From the NCBI GenBank assembly GCA_017534595.1, contig JAFXVY010000113.1, forward strand, positions 186,001-250,000: a DNA stretch of 64,000 nucleotides. The letters are read 5' to 3'. Position numbers and translations under genes: made by a program. Positions 44,186 through 53,415 of this stretch are shown here, piece after piece; the stretch's first letter is position 1; each line of letters begins with the position of its first letter. The DNA is from Ruminococcus sp. GTDB lineage: Bacteria; Bacillota; Clostridia; Oscillospirales; Ruminococcaceae. Below the pieces are notes generated by a model. The model saw only the letters and a list, made by a program, of their open reading frames with translations. It ran no database searches and had not been told where the DNA came from.

Positions 44186-44965
44186 ATGAAGGGTCTGATC
44201 TTAAAGGAACTCTGGCTTTCTAAAAAGCTGCGGATCATCGGGTTCGTGCTCTATCTGCTCTTTCTGATATTCGCTGTCCTTGTGAAGCTCTCGCTGCTCT
44301 ACGGCAATATGGGGCATCTCAATGCGGGGGCGCAGAAGAATGCCGCCGATCTTACTGCAACTGTAATGATCTTTGCCTTTCCGCTGATGCTCTATTCCTC
44401 CCAGTTCACCTGTCAGATAGCCTCCGACGGCAAATGCCGCTTCAGGACTTATTCCTATACCCTGCCCGTGACAGAGAGACAGATAGTCAGCTCGGTGTAT
44501 ATCCTCAATCTGATATCTCTCGGAGCCATGACGGTGCTGAGCTGGCTCAACTACAGCCTTGCCTGCCTGATATTCGACCGCAAGTTCGATGCGATGTACC
44601 TGATCTATATTTTTGCCATCGGCTGCGTGACGTTCACTCTCGCCCACGGGCGCTATGTGCTGCACTACCGCTTCCGCAACGAGAAGAAGGCCAACGGCAT
44701 CTTCTCGGCGATCTGTACGGCGATCTATTTCGGTGCAGCCTTCGGGATGTTTAGCCGGACGAACAGCTATATCGAGGATCAGGGCTATTCCCTCAGCGAC
44801 GACATTCCCGAGTCGGTAATGGACGGCTTCTGGAAGGATGAGCTTCTGGGTGTGGTAAAATGGCTCGACAAAAACGGCTGGTGGCTTGTGATAGTGCTGA
44901 TAGTCGGGCTTTGCACGCTGTTCTGGCAGCTCAGCATAAAGGCGCTCAGAAGGAGGGATAACTGA
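44186..44965 (+). CDS. ABC-2-type permease, first membrane subunit
   Basis: A 259-residue membrane protein with about six hydrophobic segments (for example 17-37, 55-75, 100-125, 128-145, 160-180, 228-250). Starts MKGLILKELWLSKKLRIIG, the cytoplasmic elbow helix typical of ABC-2 permeases. Its ATG follows the ATPase stop directly. Substrate unknown; GntR/YtrA operons of this type are linked to antimicrobial peptide or wall stress. The second permease overlaps its stop. Confidence 0.8.
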   Translation: MKGLILKELWLSKKLRIIGFVLYLLFLIFAVLVKLSLLYGNMGHLNAGAQKNAADLTATVMIFAFPLMLYSSQFTCQIASDGKCRFRTYSYTLPVTERQIVSSVYILNLISLGAMTVLSWLNYSLACLIFDRKFDAMYLIYIFAIGCVTFTLAHGRYVLHYRFRNEKKANGIFSAICTAIYFGAAFGMFSRTNSYIEDQGYSLSDDIPESVMDGFWKDELLGVVKWLDKNGWWLVIVLIVGLCTLFWQLSIKALRRRDN

Positions 44966-45705
44966 TGCTCGGATTTCTCTACAAGGATATAAGGACAAAT
45001 CTCAAATGGCTGCTGCTCGGCATCGTCGTTATCCTGTTCATGGTCTGCTTTATGACCTTTGCCATGGTGTCGGGCAACGAGACCATAATGAACAACGGGC
45101 TCAGCTCATTTATGAAGGTAGTGCTGCTCTTCATCGAGGGCTCGGCGTTCATCTTAATGGGGACATTCTCATTAAACTACATCCAGAGCGACGAGCGCAG
45201 GAAGTGGGGATACTATGTGAGCTCCATACCGGGCGGAAAGGCGAAATGCATTATTGCAAAGTATGTTTTCATCTTCCTCACTACGGCGATAACTTTTCTC
45301 ATCTGTGAGGTGAACAACCTTGTGATGAAAAATTTTGTCAAGGATGCCCCCGACCTCACAGAGCTGCTGATCTCAATGGTCTGCCTGTCGCTGATAATGC
45401 GGGCGCTGGAGCTGCCCTGCATATTCGCCTACGGCACAAAGGTCGGCTCACAGGTCAAGGGCGGGATGATAGTGCTGATCCTGATCGTCGGGGCGGTGTA
45501 CTTCATGTTCGGCGACCTCAGCTGGATGGGTACCGAGGACGAGCTCTGGGAAAAGATATTCGCGTGGATACAGGGCTTTGATATCAGCAGGCTGCTCGAC
45601 ACGACCGTCGGCAAGATACTGCTGCTTGGCCCGCCGATGTATATAGTATCCTGCTTTATAAGCATTAAGCTCTATCTTAAAGGTGTAGACAGAATGGAAA
45701 AATAG
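44965..45705 (+). CDS. ABC-2-type permease, second membrane subunit
   Basis: A 246-residue protein with about six transmembrane segments and the elbow MLGFLYKDIRTNLKWLLLG. The ATG shares its A with the previous TGA (TGATG), pointing to coupled translation and a heterodimeric permease. SIPGGKAKCIIAKYVF resembles the short cytoplasmic coupling helix that contacts the ATPase. Substrate unknown. Confidence 0.8.
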   Translation: MLGFLYKDIRTNLKWLLLGIVVILFMVCFMTFAMVSGNETIMNNGLSSFMKVVLLFIEGSAFILMGTFSLNYIQSDERRKWGYYVSSIPGGKAKCIIAKYVFIFLTTAITFLICEVNNLVMKNFVKDAPDLTELLISMVCLSLIMRALELPCIFAYGTKVGSQVKGGMIVLILIVGAVYFMFGDLSWMGTEDELWEKIFAWIQGFDISRLLDTTVGKILLLGPPMYIVSCFISIKLYLKGVDRMEK

Positions 45706-45715
45706 ATATAACGAT

Positions 45716-45756
45716 CCCCGCTGCTCCGATCCCGGAACGGCGGGGAATTCTTTTTC
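45716..45756 (+). terminator. terminator of the gntR-ABC operon
   Basis: Stem CCCCGC/GCGGGG (45716-45721 with 45740-45745) around an 18-nt loop, then AATTCTTTTT. Confidence 0.75.
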
Positions 45757-45765
45757 CTTGAGGGC

Positions 45766-45794
45766 TTGACAAATCTGCGGGGATAGGTTATAAT
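45766..45794 (+). promoter_or_regulatory. promoter of the sodium:solute symporter gene
   Basis: Exact TTGACA (45766-45771) and TATAAT (45789-45794), 17-bp spacer, with a leader of about 80 nt. Confidence 0.88.
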
Positions 45795-45881
45795 GTGTTA
45801 TGTCGGCGCTTTATTGAGTAAAAGCTTGAAAGCACAAAAGCGTTAAACGGCTAAATCACAGCACTGAAAGGATTGTTCTTA

Positions 45882-47411
45882 ATGGTAGGAATGTGGATAA
45901 TACTCATCGCATACCTCATTCTCATGGTCGGCATCGGTATCTATTACAGACGCAAGACCGCCAGCGTCACCGACTTCGTGCTCGGCGGACGTACACTCGG
46001 CCCCTGGTTCACGGCTTTCGCTTACGGCACCTCGTATTTCTCGGCGGTAATATTCGTCGGCTATGCGGGACGCTTCGGCTGGAGCTACGGTGTGGCTTCG
46101 ACCTGGGTCGGAATGGGAAATGCGCTCATCGGCTCGCTACTGCCCTGGCTGATACTCGGCAAGCGCTCGCGTATCATGTCCAAGCACCTCGAGGCAAAGA
46201 CGATGCCGGAGTTCTTCGAGAGGCGTTATAACTCCCCTGCCCTCAAGATCGTTTCGGCGCTAATCATATTCGTATTCCTTATCCCTTATACCGCATCGGT
46301 ATACAACGGCCTGTCGAGACTCTTTGAAAAAGGCTTCGGCATACCCTACAAATACTGCATCATCGTTATGGCGGTATTCACCGCGTTCTATGTTATCCTC
46401 GGCGGCTACAAGGCAACGGCTCTTTCCGATTTCATTCAGGGCATCTTCATGCTGGTGGGCATAACCGCTGTTGTTATCGCAGTGCTCAACAAGAACGGCG
46501 GCCTGACAGAGTCTATCGACAAGATGGCTCAGATACCCGATGCGTCGGGTGAGACCGGCACTTTCGCCTCTCTCTTCGGACCCGACCCGATAAACCTGCT
46601 GGGCGTTGTTATCCTTACCTCTCTCGGCACCTGGGGCCTGCCTCAGATGGTCGGCAAGTTCTACGCGGTTAAGGATGACAAGGCAGTCAAGACCGGTACG
46701 ATCGTATCTACTGTATTCGCCGTAGTCGTAGCTGGCGGCTGCTACTTCCTGGGCGGCTTCGGCAGGCTGTTCGTCGAGAACGACAACGGCGCTCCCGCGA
46801 CCGGCTTTGACGGCATCGTACCCGAGATGATGAACGCTATCCCCGAGCTGCTCTTCGGTGTAGTTATCGTGCTCGTGCTTTCGGCTTCGATGTCCACGCT
46901 TTCGTCCCTCGTACTGACCTCGAGCTCGGTACTTACCAACGACCTTATCAAGCCCCTGAGAAAGAAAATGACCGACAAGCAGGAGCTTCTTATAATGAGA
47001 ATATTTATCGGCGTGTTCCTGCTGATCTCGGTAGTTATCGCGATCTTCACCCTCGAGAACCCGACGACGATAATCTCCACACTCATGTCTATCTCCTGGG
47101 GCGCTCTTGCGGGAGCATTCCTTGCGCCGTATCTCTACGGCCTCTACTCCAAGAGGATCACCAAGGCGGCAGTAATGGCCTGCTTTATCAGCGGCGTAGG
47201 GCTCACCCTTGCTCATATGTTCTACTTCACCTTCGGCAAGCACACTCTTGAGATCGGCGGACTTGCCATCCACTCGGCTATCAACGCCGGCGCTCTCACC
47301 ATGATATTCGGACTTATCCTTGTACCTGTGGTGAGCCTGTTCACCAAGAACAAGGAAGAGGATCAGAAGTACATCGACGAGGTTTTCGAGTGCTATAATA
47401 AGAACAACTGA
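45882..47411 (+). CDS. sodium:solute symporter (SSS family)
   Basis: A 509-residue transporter with about 13 hydrophobic segments. The family pattern is clear: VTDFVLGGRTLGPWFTAFAYGTSYFSAVIFVGYAG near the start, LGGYKATALSDFIQG, LGTWGLPQMVGKFYAVKD, and SASMSTLSSLVLTSSSVLTNDL, the Na2-site helix. The pattern suggests the proline (PutP) or related branch, but substrate choice cannot be made from sequence. I use the ATG at 45882; an in-frame TTG lies three codons earlier. Single-gene unit with own promoter and terminator. Confidence 0.9.
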   Translation: MVGMWIILIAYLILMVGIGIYYRRKTASVTDFVLGGRTLGPWFTAFAYGTSYFSAVIFVGYAGRFGWSYGVASTWVGMGNALIGSLLPWLILGKRSRIMSKHLEAKTMPEFFERRYNSPALKIVSALIIFVFLIPYTASVYNGLSRLFEKGFGIPYKYCIIVMAVFTAFYVILGGYKATALSDFIQGIFMLVGITAVVIAVLNKNGGLTESIDKMAQIPDASGETGTFASLFGPDPINLLGVVILTSLGTWGLPQMVGKFYAVKDDKAVKTGTIVSTVFAVVVAGGCYFLGGFGRLFVENDNGAPATGFDGIVPEMMNAIPELLFGVVIVLVLSASMSTLSSLVLTSSSVLTNDLIKPLRKKMTDKQELLIMRIFIGVFLLISVVIAIFTLENPTTIISTLMSISWGALAGAFLAPYLYGLYSKRITKAAVMACFISGVGLTLAHMFYFTFGKHTLEIGGLAIHSAINAGALTMIFGLILVPVVSLFTKNKEEDQKYIDEVFECYNKNN

Positions 47412-47432
47412 TATGATCTGCATATAACACTA

Positions 47433-47466
47433 AAGGGACTGCTTTGAGGCAGTCCCTTTTTTTTTT
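47433..47466 (+). terminator. terminator of the symporter gene
   Basis: Stem AAAGGGACTGC/GCAGTCCCTTT (47433-47443 with 47450-47460) followed by a run of T residues. Confidence 0.92.
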
Positions 47467-47467
47467 G

Positions 47468-47501
47468 CAAAAAGGCTGCGCAGAGCAGATCTGCACAGCC
47501 T
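47468..47501 (-). terminator. terminator of glpK
   Basis: On the minus strand a 12-bp stem (47501-47490 with 47484-47473; one G-U pair) with a 5-nt loop is followed by TTTTT. It lies back to back with the symporter terminator. Confidence 0.85.
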
Positions 47502-47533
47502 GTATTTGTATAATGATACCTCCGTGAGCGGGT

Positions 47534-49015
47534 TCATTTCCCGATCGAGCAGGCTACGGCCTTTTTCCAACCCTCAAGCTTTTCCTCTCGGGTCTTCTGA
47601 TCCATGGCGGGAACGAACTTCTTGAGCTGACCGCCCAATGCGGCAAGCTCCTCCCTGCCGTTCCAGAAGCCGCAGGCAAGGCCTGCAAGGAACGCTGCTC
47701 CGAGCGCGGTGGACTCGACACACTCAGGTCTTGTGATCTCCTTGGCGAGTATATCCGCCTGGAACTGCATAAGAAAATCGTTCGCCGAGGCTCCGCCGTC
47801 CACGCGGATAGTCCCGAGCTTACCTACATCCTCCTCCATGGCGGTGAGGACGTCAGCGGTCTGATAGGCGATAGCCTCGAGGGTCGCTCTGACTATATGA
47901 GCCCTTCCTGCGGCTCTTGTGAGCCCGGTTATGACTCCCCTTGCCTCCGGCTCCCAATAGGGTGCGCCGAGGCCGGTAAAGGCGGGAACGAGGTACACAC
48001 CCTCTGTGCTGTCAACTGAGGCAGCAAGCGTACCGCTCTCGGCGGCGGAGCTTATGAGCTGCATCTCGTCACGCAGCCACTTGACGGCGGCTCCTGCGAT
48101 GAATACAGAGCCCTCGAGGGCGTAGGTGACTTCATTTCCGATGCTCCAGCCGATCGTCGTGAGCAGGCCGTGAGAGGAGGTCAGCGGCTCGCTGCCGATA
48201 TTCATGAGCAGGAAGCCTCCGGTGCCGAAGGTGTTTTTGACGTCGCCCTTGCGGAAGCACTGCTGACCGAACAAAGCTGCCTGCTGATCGCCGGCGCAGC
48301 CTGTTATAGGTATCTCAACGCCGAAGATCTCAGGGTCGCAGACACCTATGCTGCTGCTTGAGGGCACCACCTGCGGCAGTATGCACTCGGGTATGCCCAG
48401 CAGACCGAGGATCTCCTTATCCCAGCAAAGGGTATGGATATTAAAGAGCATTGTGCGGGAGGCGTTGGTAACATCGGTGGCGTGTACCTTGCCGCCGGTG
48501 AGCTTCCAGATGAGCCAGCAGTCAACGGTGCCGAAAAGTATCTCCCCGCGCTCGGCTCTTTCTCTGACGCCCTCGACATTATCGAGGATCCAGCGGATCT
48601 TGGTGGCAGAGAAGTAAGGGTCTATGAGCAGACCCGTCTTGTCGCGGAAGAACTTTTCAAGACCCTGCTGCTTGTAGCTCTCACAGAGGGCGGAGGTGCG
48701 CCTGCACTGCCAGACTATCGCGTTGCAGACAGGTTCGCCGGTGTTCTTATCCCAGAGGATAGTCGTCTCGCGCTGATTGGTAATGCCTATCGCTGCGATC
48801 TCGGAGGCATCCGCGCCGCACTTTTCGAGCACTCCTCTTGCAGCCGCAAGCTGCGAGGAATAGATCTCGTTGGCGTCGTGCTCGACCCAGCCGTTGCCGG
48901 GGTAGATCTGTGTATATTCGAGCTGGCTGACGCCGACTGTCCTGCCGCTCTTATCGAAGAGCACGGCTCTTGAGGATGTGGTGCCCTGATCGAGGGAGAG
49001 GATATATTTTTTCAT
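47534..49015 (-). CDS. glpK: glycerol kinase
   Basis: Phosphorylates glycerol to glycerol 3-phosphate. FGGY-family motifs: MKKYILSLDQGTTSSRAVLFD (ATPase core), NAIVWQCRRT, FGTVDCWLIWKLTGG, DVTNASRTML, and the C-terminal RVDGGASANDFLMQFQADI. The 493 residues start at the ATG at 49015 with AAGGAGG upstream. The glycerol facilitator and glycerol-3-phosphate dehydrogenase genes are not adjacent. It is the last gene of the minus-strand run from glmM. Confidence 0.96.
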   Translation of the reverse strand: MKKYILSLDQGTTSSRAVLFDKSGRTVGVSQLEYTQIYPGNGWVEHDANEIYSSQLAAARGVLEKCGADASEIAAIGITNQRETTILWDKNTGEPVCNAIVWQCRRTSALCESYKQQGLEKFFRDKTGLLIDPYFSATKIRWILDNVEGVRERAERGEILFGTVDCWLIWKLTGGKVHATDVTNASRTMLFNIHTLCWDKEILGLLGIPECILPQVVPSSSSIGVCDPEIFGVEIPITGCAGDQQAALFGQQCFRKGDVKNTFGTGGFLLMNIGSEPLTSSHGLLTTIGWSIGNEVTYALEGSVFIAGAAVKWLRDEMQLISSAAESGTLAASVDSTEGVYLVPAFTGLGAPYWEPEARGVITGLTRAAGRAHIVRATLEAIAYQTADVLTAMEEDVGKLGTIRVDGGASANDFLMQFQADILAKEITRPECVESTALGAAFLAGLACGFWNGREELAALGGQLKKFVPAMDQKTREEKLEGWKKAVACSIGK

Positions 49016-49043
49016 TCGGGATACCTCCTTGATGTATTGTATT

Positions 49044-49910
49044 TCAAAAGAAGCTGAGCTGACCGTCCTCCGGCTCGGGAAACTCGGAGAGATAGGCAAA
49101 GATCTCGTTCGGGTCGAACATCACTCCGCGTGCTCTGCACTCGGAGGTGAATATCCGCATAAGCTCGGAATTGCGCGGGCTGTTGCAGATATAGCTGTCG
49201 CCGAAGGTCTGCTCGTATCGTCTGCGCAGGCCGGGGAAAGAGCGGTCAAGGCAGGAGTAGAAATAGTCTCTGCTGCCGGCACGGAGGGTAACTCCCATAC
49301 CCATGCAGATGATACCCTTGACGCCCGCATCGAAGCAATAGCCGAGGATCCCGCGGAGGTTCTCCTCGGTATCATTTATAAACGGCAAAACCGGACAGAG
49401 CCACACAACGGTAGGTATGCCCCGCTTCTGAAACTCCTTCAATGCAAGATAGCGCTGCCTTGTGGTGCAGACGCCGGGCTCCAGGATACGGCAGAGGTCT
49501 TCGTCAAAGGTCGTCAGCGTCATCTGTGCGACGGCCTTCGACTTGCGGTTGATGCTTTCAAGCAGGTCGATATCCCGCAGTATGCGGTCGGACTTGGTCT
49601 GTATCGCTATTCCGAACTCGTAACGGTCGATAAGCTCGAGGCAGCGGCGGGTGAGCCTTTCTGTCTCCTCGACGGGCATATAGGGGTCACACATGGAGCC
49701 TGTGCCGATCATACAGCGCTTACGCTTGCTGCGCAGGGCTTTTTCCAGAAGCTCCGGGGCGTTGCGCTTGATCTCGATATCGGTGAACTCATGCTCGAAC
49801 TGATAACAAACCGAGCGGCTGTCGCAGTAGATACAGCCGTGTGTACACCCGCGGTAAAGGTTCATGCCGTTCTTCGGGGAGAGTATGCCTTTGACGTCGG
49901 TATAGTGCAT
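49044..49910 (-). CDS. SPL-like radical SAM protein
   Basis: A radical SAM protein of the SplB-like superfamily (spore photoproduct lyase relatives), 288 residues. It starts MHYTDVKGILSPKNGMNLYR and has the cluster motif C22-x3-C26-x2-C29 (GCTHGCIYC), then GTGSMCDPYMPVEE and IQTKSD. It lacks the conserved extra cysteine features needed to call it SplB, so DNA repair is only a suggestion. ATG at 49910; a GTG three codons earlier overlaps the elaA stop (GTGA) and cannot be excluded. Confidence 0.85.
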   Translation of the reverse strand: MHYTDVKGILSPKNGMNLYRGCTHGCIYCDSRSVCYQFEHEFTDIEIKRNAPELLEKALRSKRKRCMIGTGSMCDPYMPVEETERLTRRCLELIDRYEFGIAIQTKSDRILRDIDLLESINRKSKAVAQMTLTTFDEDLCRILEPGVCTTRQRYLALKEFQKRGIPTVVWLCPVLPFINDTEENLRGILGYCFDAGVKGIICMGMGVTLRAGSRDYFYSCLDRSFPGLRRRYEQTFGDSYICNSPRNSELMRIFTSECRARGVMFDPNEIFAYLSEFPEPEDGQLSFF

Positions 49911-49915
49911 AGCTG

Positions 49916-50353
49916 TCACCCCGGCACGAGCTGCATCTCAACGTGCGGTATCCCGTCCTCCATGAATTCATCGGAGGTAACGGTGAAGCCCTCCTTGGCG
50001 TAGTAGCCTATGGCGTAGGATTGGGCGTGGATACGGATGAGCTTTGCTTCGGGGAAGTATTTTTTCACGGTCAGCACGCCCTCATGGAGCAGCTTGCCGC
50101 CGAGTCCCTGACCGTGTACCTTGGTGACTACCCTGCCGATGACAGCCACGCCGTCCTCGGGTGAGAAGACCCGCAGGCAGGAGGTCGCATAACCGTCCTG
50201 CATGGAGAAGACGTGATAGGCGTTATAATCGAGCCTGTCGAGATCCTGATATAAACACTCCTGCTCTGTAACGAATATCTCGAATCTCAGATGCAGGATC
50301 TCATAGAGCTCCCGGGTGGTGAGGTCGTTGAAATGCTTGCAGATAAATTCCAT
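49916..50353 (-). CDS. GNAT acetyltransferase, ElaA family
   Basis: A 145-residue acetyltransferase. The opening LYEILHLRFEIFVTEQECLYQDLDRLD is the ElaA signature; the acetyl-CoA loop is KVHGQGLGGKLL, with IRIHAQSYAIGYYAKEGF following. The substrate of ElaA is unknown. ATG at 50353, 20 bp after the DUF998 gene. Confidence 0.9.
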   Translation of the reverse strand: MEFICKHFNDLTTRELYEILHLRFEIFVTEQECLYQDLDRLDYNAYHVFSMQDGYATSCLRVFSPEDGVAVIGRVVTKVHGQGLGGKLLHEGVLTVKKYFPEAKLIRIHAQSYAIGYYAKEGFTVTSDEFMEDGIPHVEMQLVPG

Positions 50354-50373
50354 AAGACTCCTCCGAAAACGGC

Positions 50374-51018
50374 TCAGACGCCGTTGTTATCAGCTGTCAG
50401 CTTCACAGCCGCTGCGATCAGCGGCAGATACATGAAAAACAGGCAAAACCGCTGCCACAAGCCCTCACAGCTTATGACCGTGCCCGCAAAGCTTTCCTTG
50501 TCGGACATAACGAACAGCGCAAAGAATACCAGCGCCGCCGCAAAGCATACCGCTCCGAGTACTCCGAGAGCGGTCTCACCGCCCTTGAAGGAAAGTATCG
50601 CCGTGAGCAGAGGCGCAAACAGGAACAGCATAAACCCGATGACCGAGCCGGCGCCGTGTATCTTCGAGGCGGCAGTGACGACATCCTTGGTCTCGTTGAC
50701 GCTGAAAAAGCAGGTGAAGATGCAGGCTCCCACCGCGAACACGGCGGTGAAGATCATAAGCGTTACCGTAACGCCGCCCGACACCGGATGATAGTAATGA
50801 TATAACGCGGGCAGCGCCGTCAGGAACAGCAGACCCTCAATGAGCATCCAGATATTGAAGGGTATGCGAACCGGGCTGCTCGGATTGCCGAGAGCGCTGA
50901 TCGACATTTTAAGGCAGCTGTAGCCCTTATAAAACAGCGGCAGCAGCAGCGAAACTATGAGATCCCCGGCCATGGCTGCGATAAGCGCCCGGAGGCCGAG
51001 GCTGTAAAGCGTATCCAC
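50374..51018 (-). CDS. DUF998-like integral membrane protein
   Basis: A 214-residue protein with about six hydrophobic segments. KMSISALGNPSSPVR after the first segment and HGAGSVIGFMLFLFAPL in the middle match the pattern of the DUF998 family, whose function is unknown. The initiator is GTG at 51018, within the 3' spacer of radA (7 bp gap), with GGGGAG upstream. Confidence 0.78.
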   Translation of the reverse strand: MDTLYSLGLRALIAAMAGDLIVSLLLPLFYKGYSCLKMSISALGNPSSPVRIPFNIWMLIEGLLFLTALPALYHYYHPVSGGVTVTLMIFTAVFAVGACIFTCFFSVNETKDVVTAASKIHGAGSVIGFMLFLFAPLLTAILSFKGGETALGVLGAVCFAAALVFFALFVMSDKESFAGTVISCEGLWQRFCLFFMYLPLIAAAVKLTADNNGV

Positions 51019-51025
51019 AGCCGTA

Positions 51026-52408
51026 TCACTCCCCGCCTATTGCGTCAAACGCCTGACGGAGATTTTTAACGCCGATAAGCTTGATGCTGTGCTTCCTGGT
51101 GTCAACAGATCTCAAAGACTGCGCAGGAAGGATGCAGCGCTCGAAGCCCATCCTTTCGGCCTCGGTGACCCGCTGCTCGGCATAGCTGACAGCTCTCAGC
51201 TCGCCGCCGAGACCTATCTCTCCGAAAGCTATGGTGTTCTCATCGACGGCTCTGTCCCGCAAAGATGAATAGAGCGAGAGCGCAACGGACAGGTCGGCAG
51301 CCGGCTCCTCGAGCTTTATGCCGCCGACGATGTTGATATACACATCAAGCCCTGCAAAGCTGAACCCGAGCCGTTTTTCAAGCACCGCGATTATCAGATA
51401 CATACGGTTGTAGTCAAAGCCGTCGGCAGTGCGCCTCGGGACAGAGAAGCTGCTCTTGGTAACAAGCGCCTGGACTTCGGCAAGGATAGGTCTGCTGCCC
51501 TCCATAACACAGGCCACGCTGCACCCGGAGACGTCCTTCGGTCTGCCGGAAAGCATGAGCTGCGAGGGGTTCGGCACCTCCTCGAGGCCGCAGTCGCGCA
51601 TCTCGAACACACCTATCTCGTTGGTGGAGCCGAAACGGTTCTTGACGGCCCGCAGTATCCTGTATGAAAGGTTGCGCTGACCCTCAAAGTAGAGCACGGC
51701 GTCAACGATATGCTCCATGACCTTGGGGCCTGCGATAGCGCCGTCCTTGTTGACGTGACCCACGATCAGAAAGGGTATCTCCTCGCTCTTGGCGGTGCGC
51801 ATGAACAGGTTGGTACACTCCCTTACCTGAGTCACCGAGCCGGAGGCCGATGAGAGCCCCTGTATGGACATGGTCTGTATCGAGTCTATTATAACGATCT
51901 CGGGCTTCTCCTTGACGACAGCGTCGCAGATAGCCTCGCAGTCGTTCTCCGCAAGGAGATAGAGGTTGTCGTGATCTACGCCGAGGCGGTCGGCACGCAG
52001 CTTGATCTGCCTTGTGCTTTCCTCGCCGGAGACGTAAAGGATCGTGTGCTCGTCGCCGAGAAACTGGCAGATCTGCAAAAGCAGCGTGGACTTGCCGATA
52101 CCGGGTTCGCCGCCCAGCAGTACAAGACTTCCCTTTACAAGCCCTCCGCCGAGCACGCGGTCGAGCTCGCCGAGGCCGGTCATATAGCGGACTTCATCGG
52201 GAGCCGCATTGAGCCCGCCGATACCGACTATCGCTTCGGAAACATCCCTTGCCGAGCGAGTACGCGCCTTGCCGCCGACGACAGGCACAGCGGCGGGCGT
52301 ACTCTCCTCAAAGGTGTTCCACTCCCCGCAGTTGGGGCATCTTCCGTTCCACTTTGTCGATTCGTAGCCGCACTGATTGCAGACATATATGAGTTTTGGC
52401 TTCGGCAT
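51026..52408 (-). CDS. radA: DNA repair protein RadA
   Basis: RecA-like ATPase that promotes branch migration during recombination. An N-terminal zinc finger (C10-x2-C13, C24-x2-C27), P-loop GGEPGIGKST, the RadA-specific KNRFGSTNE motif and a C-terminal Lon-like domain are all visible. 460 residues, normal. ATG at 52408. The frame stays open upstream into a GNAT remnant but has no usable start there. Confidence 0.97.
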   Translation of the reverse strand: MPKPKLIYVCNQCGYESTKWNGRCPNCGEWNTFEESTPAAVPVVGGKARTRSARDVSEAIVGIGGLNAAPDEVRYMTGLGELDRVLGGGLVKGSLVLLGGEPGIGKSTLLLQICQFLGDEHTILYVSGEESTRQIKLRADRLGVDHDNLYLLAENDCEAICDAVVKEKPEIVIIDSIQTMSIQGLSSASGSVTQVRECTNLFMRTAKSEEIPFLIVGHVNKDGAIAGPKVMEHIVDAVLYFEGQRNLSYRILRAVKNRFGSTNEIGVFEMRDCGLEEVPNPSQLMLSGRPKDVSGCSVACVMEGSRPILAEVQALVTKSSFSVPRRTADGFDYNRMYLIIAVLEKRLGFSFAGLDVYINIVGGIKLEEPAADLSVALSLYSSLRDRAVDENTIAFGEIGLGGELRAVSYAEQRVTEAERMGFERCILPAQSLRSVDTRKHSIKLIGVKNLRQAFDAIGGE

Positions 52409-52449
52409 ACAGTTATCACTCTTTCGGTCATTTATCTGTTGGTATCCGC

Positions 52450-52540
52450 ATCGTTCAGATACGTTTTTGAAGCAGATGATACGGTCGGCCTCCTCATAGC
52501 CCGCTGCGAGATGTAATCTCAGGCTTTCCTTACCATCCGA
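52450..52540 (-). pseudogene. C-terminal remnant of a GNAT acetyltransferase gene
   Basis: The 146-bp gap between the rRNA methyltransferase gene and radA reads on the minus strand as ESLRLHLAAGYEEADRIICF and a short tail. This closely follows the conserved end of many GNAT proteins (Ser-x-x-x-His-x3-Gly-aromatic-Glu-Glu ... Ile-x-Cys-Phe). A stop codon lies directly upstream and no start codon is in frame, so it cannot be expressed on its own. It looks like what is left after deletion of the first three quarters of a gene. Confidence 0.55.
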
Positions 52541-52554
52541 TCACCAAGCAAATG

Positions 52555-53415
52555 TCATTTCCATATAGCGGTCGAGCCGCAGGGCAGAGGCATACTTGCC
52601 AGCTCCACCGGCAGACCTATCTCGTCAGCGGTGACGCTTCCTCCGTATTTCGGGGTTATCACCTCACTGAGTATATAAGCCATAACAGAGGGCGAGAGAC
52701 CGGTGGTATAGCTGTTGAGCAGGAAGAACAGCGGCTTGTCCGAGAGAACGTCAGCGCAGGTCTTTACCAGCTCATAGACGTTGTCCTCAAGCTTCCAGAC
52801 CTCCCCGCCGGGACCTCTGCCGTAGCTCGGGGGATCCATTACAACGGCGTCGTAAAAGCTTCCGCGCCTGATCTCACGCTTTACGAACTTCTCGCAGTCA
52901 TCGACGAGCCAGCGCACCGGCTTGTCGGAGAGACCCGATGCGGCGGCGTTGTCCCGCGCCCACTGGACCATTCCCTTTGAAGCGTCAACGTGGGAGACCT
53001 GCGCTCCCGCCGCGGCGCAGGCAAGGGTGGCTCCGCCGGTATATGCGAATAGGTTGAGCACTCTTATGGGTCTGCCGGCATTCCGGATCAGATCACCCAT
53101 AAGCTGCCAGTTGACGGCCTGCTCCGGGAAAAGCCCGGTATGCTTGAAGCCTGTGGGCTTGATGACGAATCGCAGCTCACCGAGAGATATCTCCCAGCTC
53201 TCTGGCAGGCGCTTGCGGTACTCCCACTCGCCGCCGCCCTTTGACGAGCGGTGATAGACGGCGTCGGCCTTGTTCCAGAGGTCGGTCTTGCGGGGAGTTT
53301 TCCAGATGATCTGAGGGTCGGGGCGCACAAGCACCCTGCCGCCCCAGCTCTCGAGCTTCTCGCCGTCGGAGGCATCTATGATCTTGTAGTCGGTCCATTT
53401 ATCGGCTATTCTCAT
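52555..53415 (-). CDS. class I SAM-dependent methyltransferase, RlmI/RlmK-like
   Basis: A 286-residue methyltransferase probably acting on rRNA cytosine C5. The SAM site is VLNLFAYTGGATLACAAAGAQVSHVDAS; the catalytic MDPPSYGRG motif follows, with FFLLNSYTTGLSP further on. The N-terminal PUA domain of RlmI is missing: residues 1-90 hold a beta-rich RlmI-type fold only. ATG at 53415 overlaps the nudix stop (ATGA). Target base unknown. Confidence 0.88.
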   Translation of the reverse strand: MRIADKWTDYKIIDASDGEKLESWGGRVLVRPDPQIIWKTPRKTDLWNKADAVYHRSSKGGGEWEYRKRLPESWEISLGELRFVIKPTGFKHTGLFPEQAVNWQLMGDLIRNAGRPIRVLNLFAYTGGATLACAAAGAQVSHVDASKGMVQWARDNAAASGLSDKPVRWLVDDCEKFVKREIRRGSFYDAVVMDPPSYGRGPGGEVWKLEDNVYELVKTCADVLSDKPLFFLLNSYTTGLSPSVMAYILSEVITPKYGGSVTADEIGLPVELASMPLPCGSTAIWK

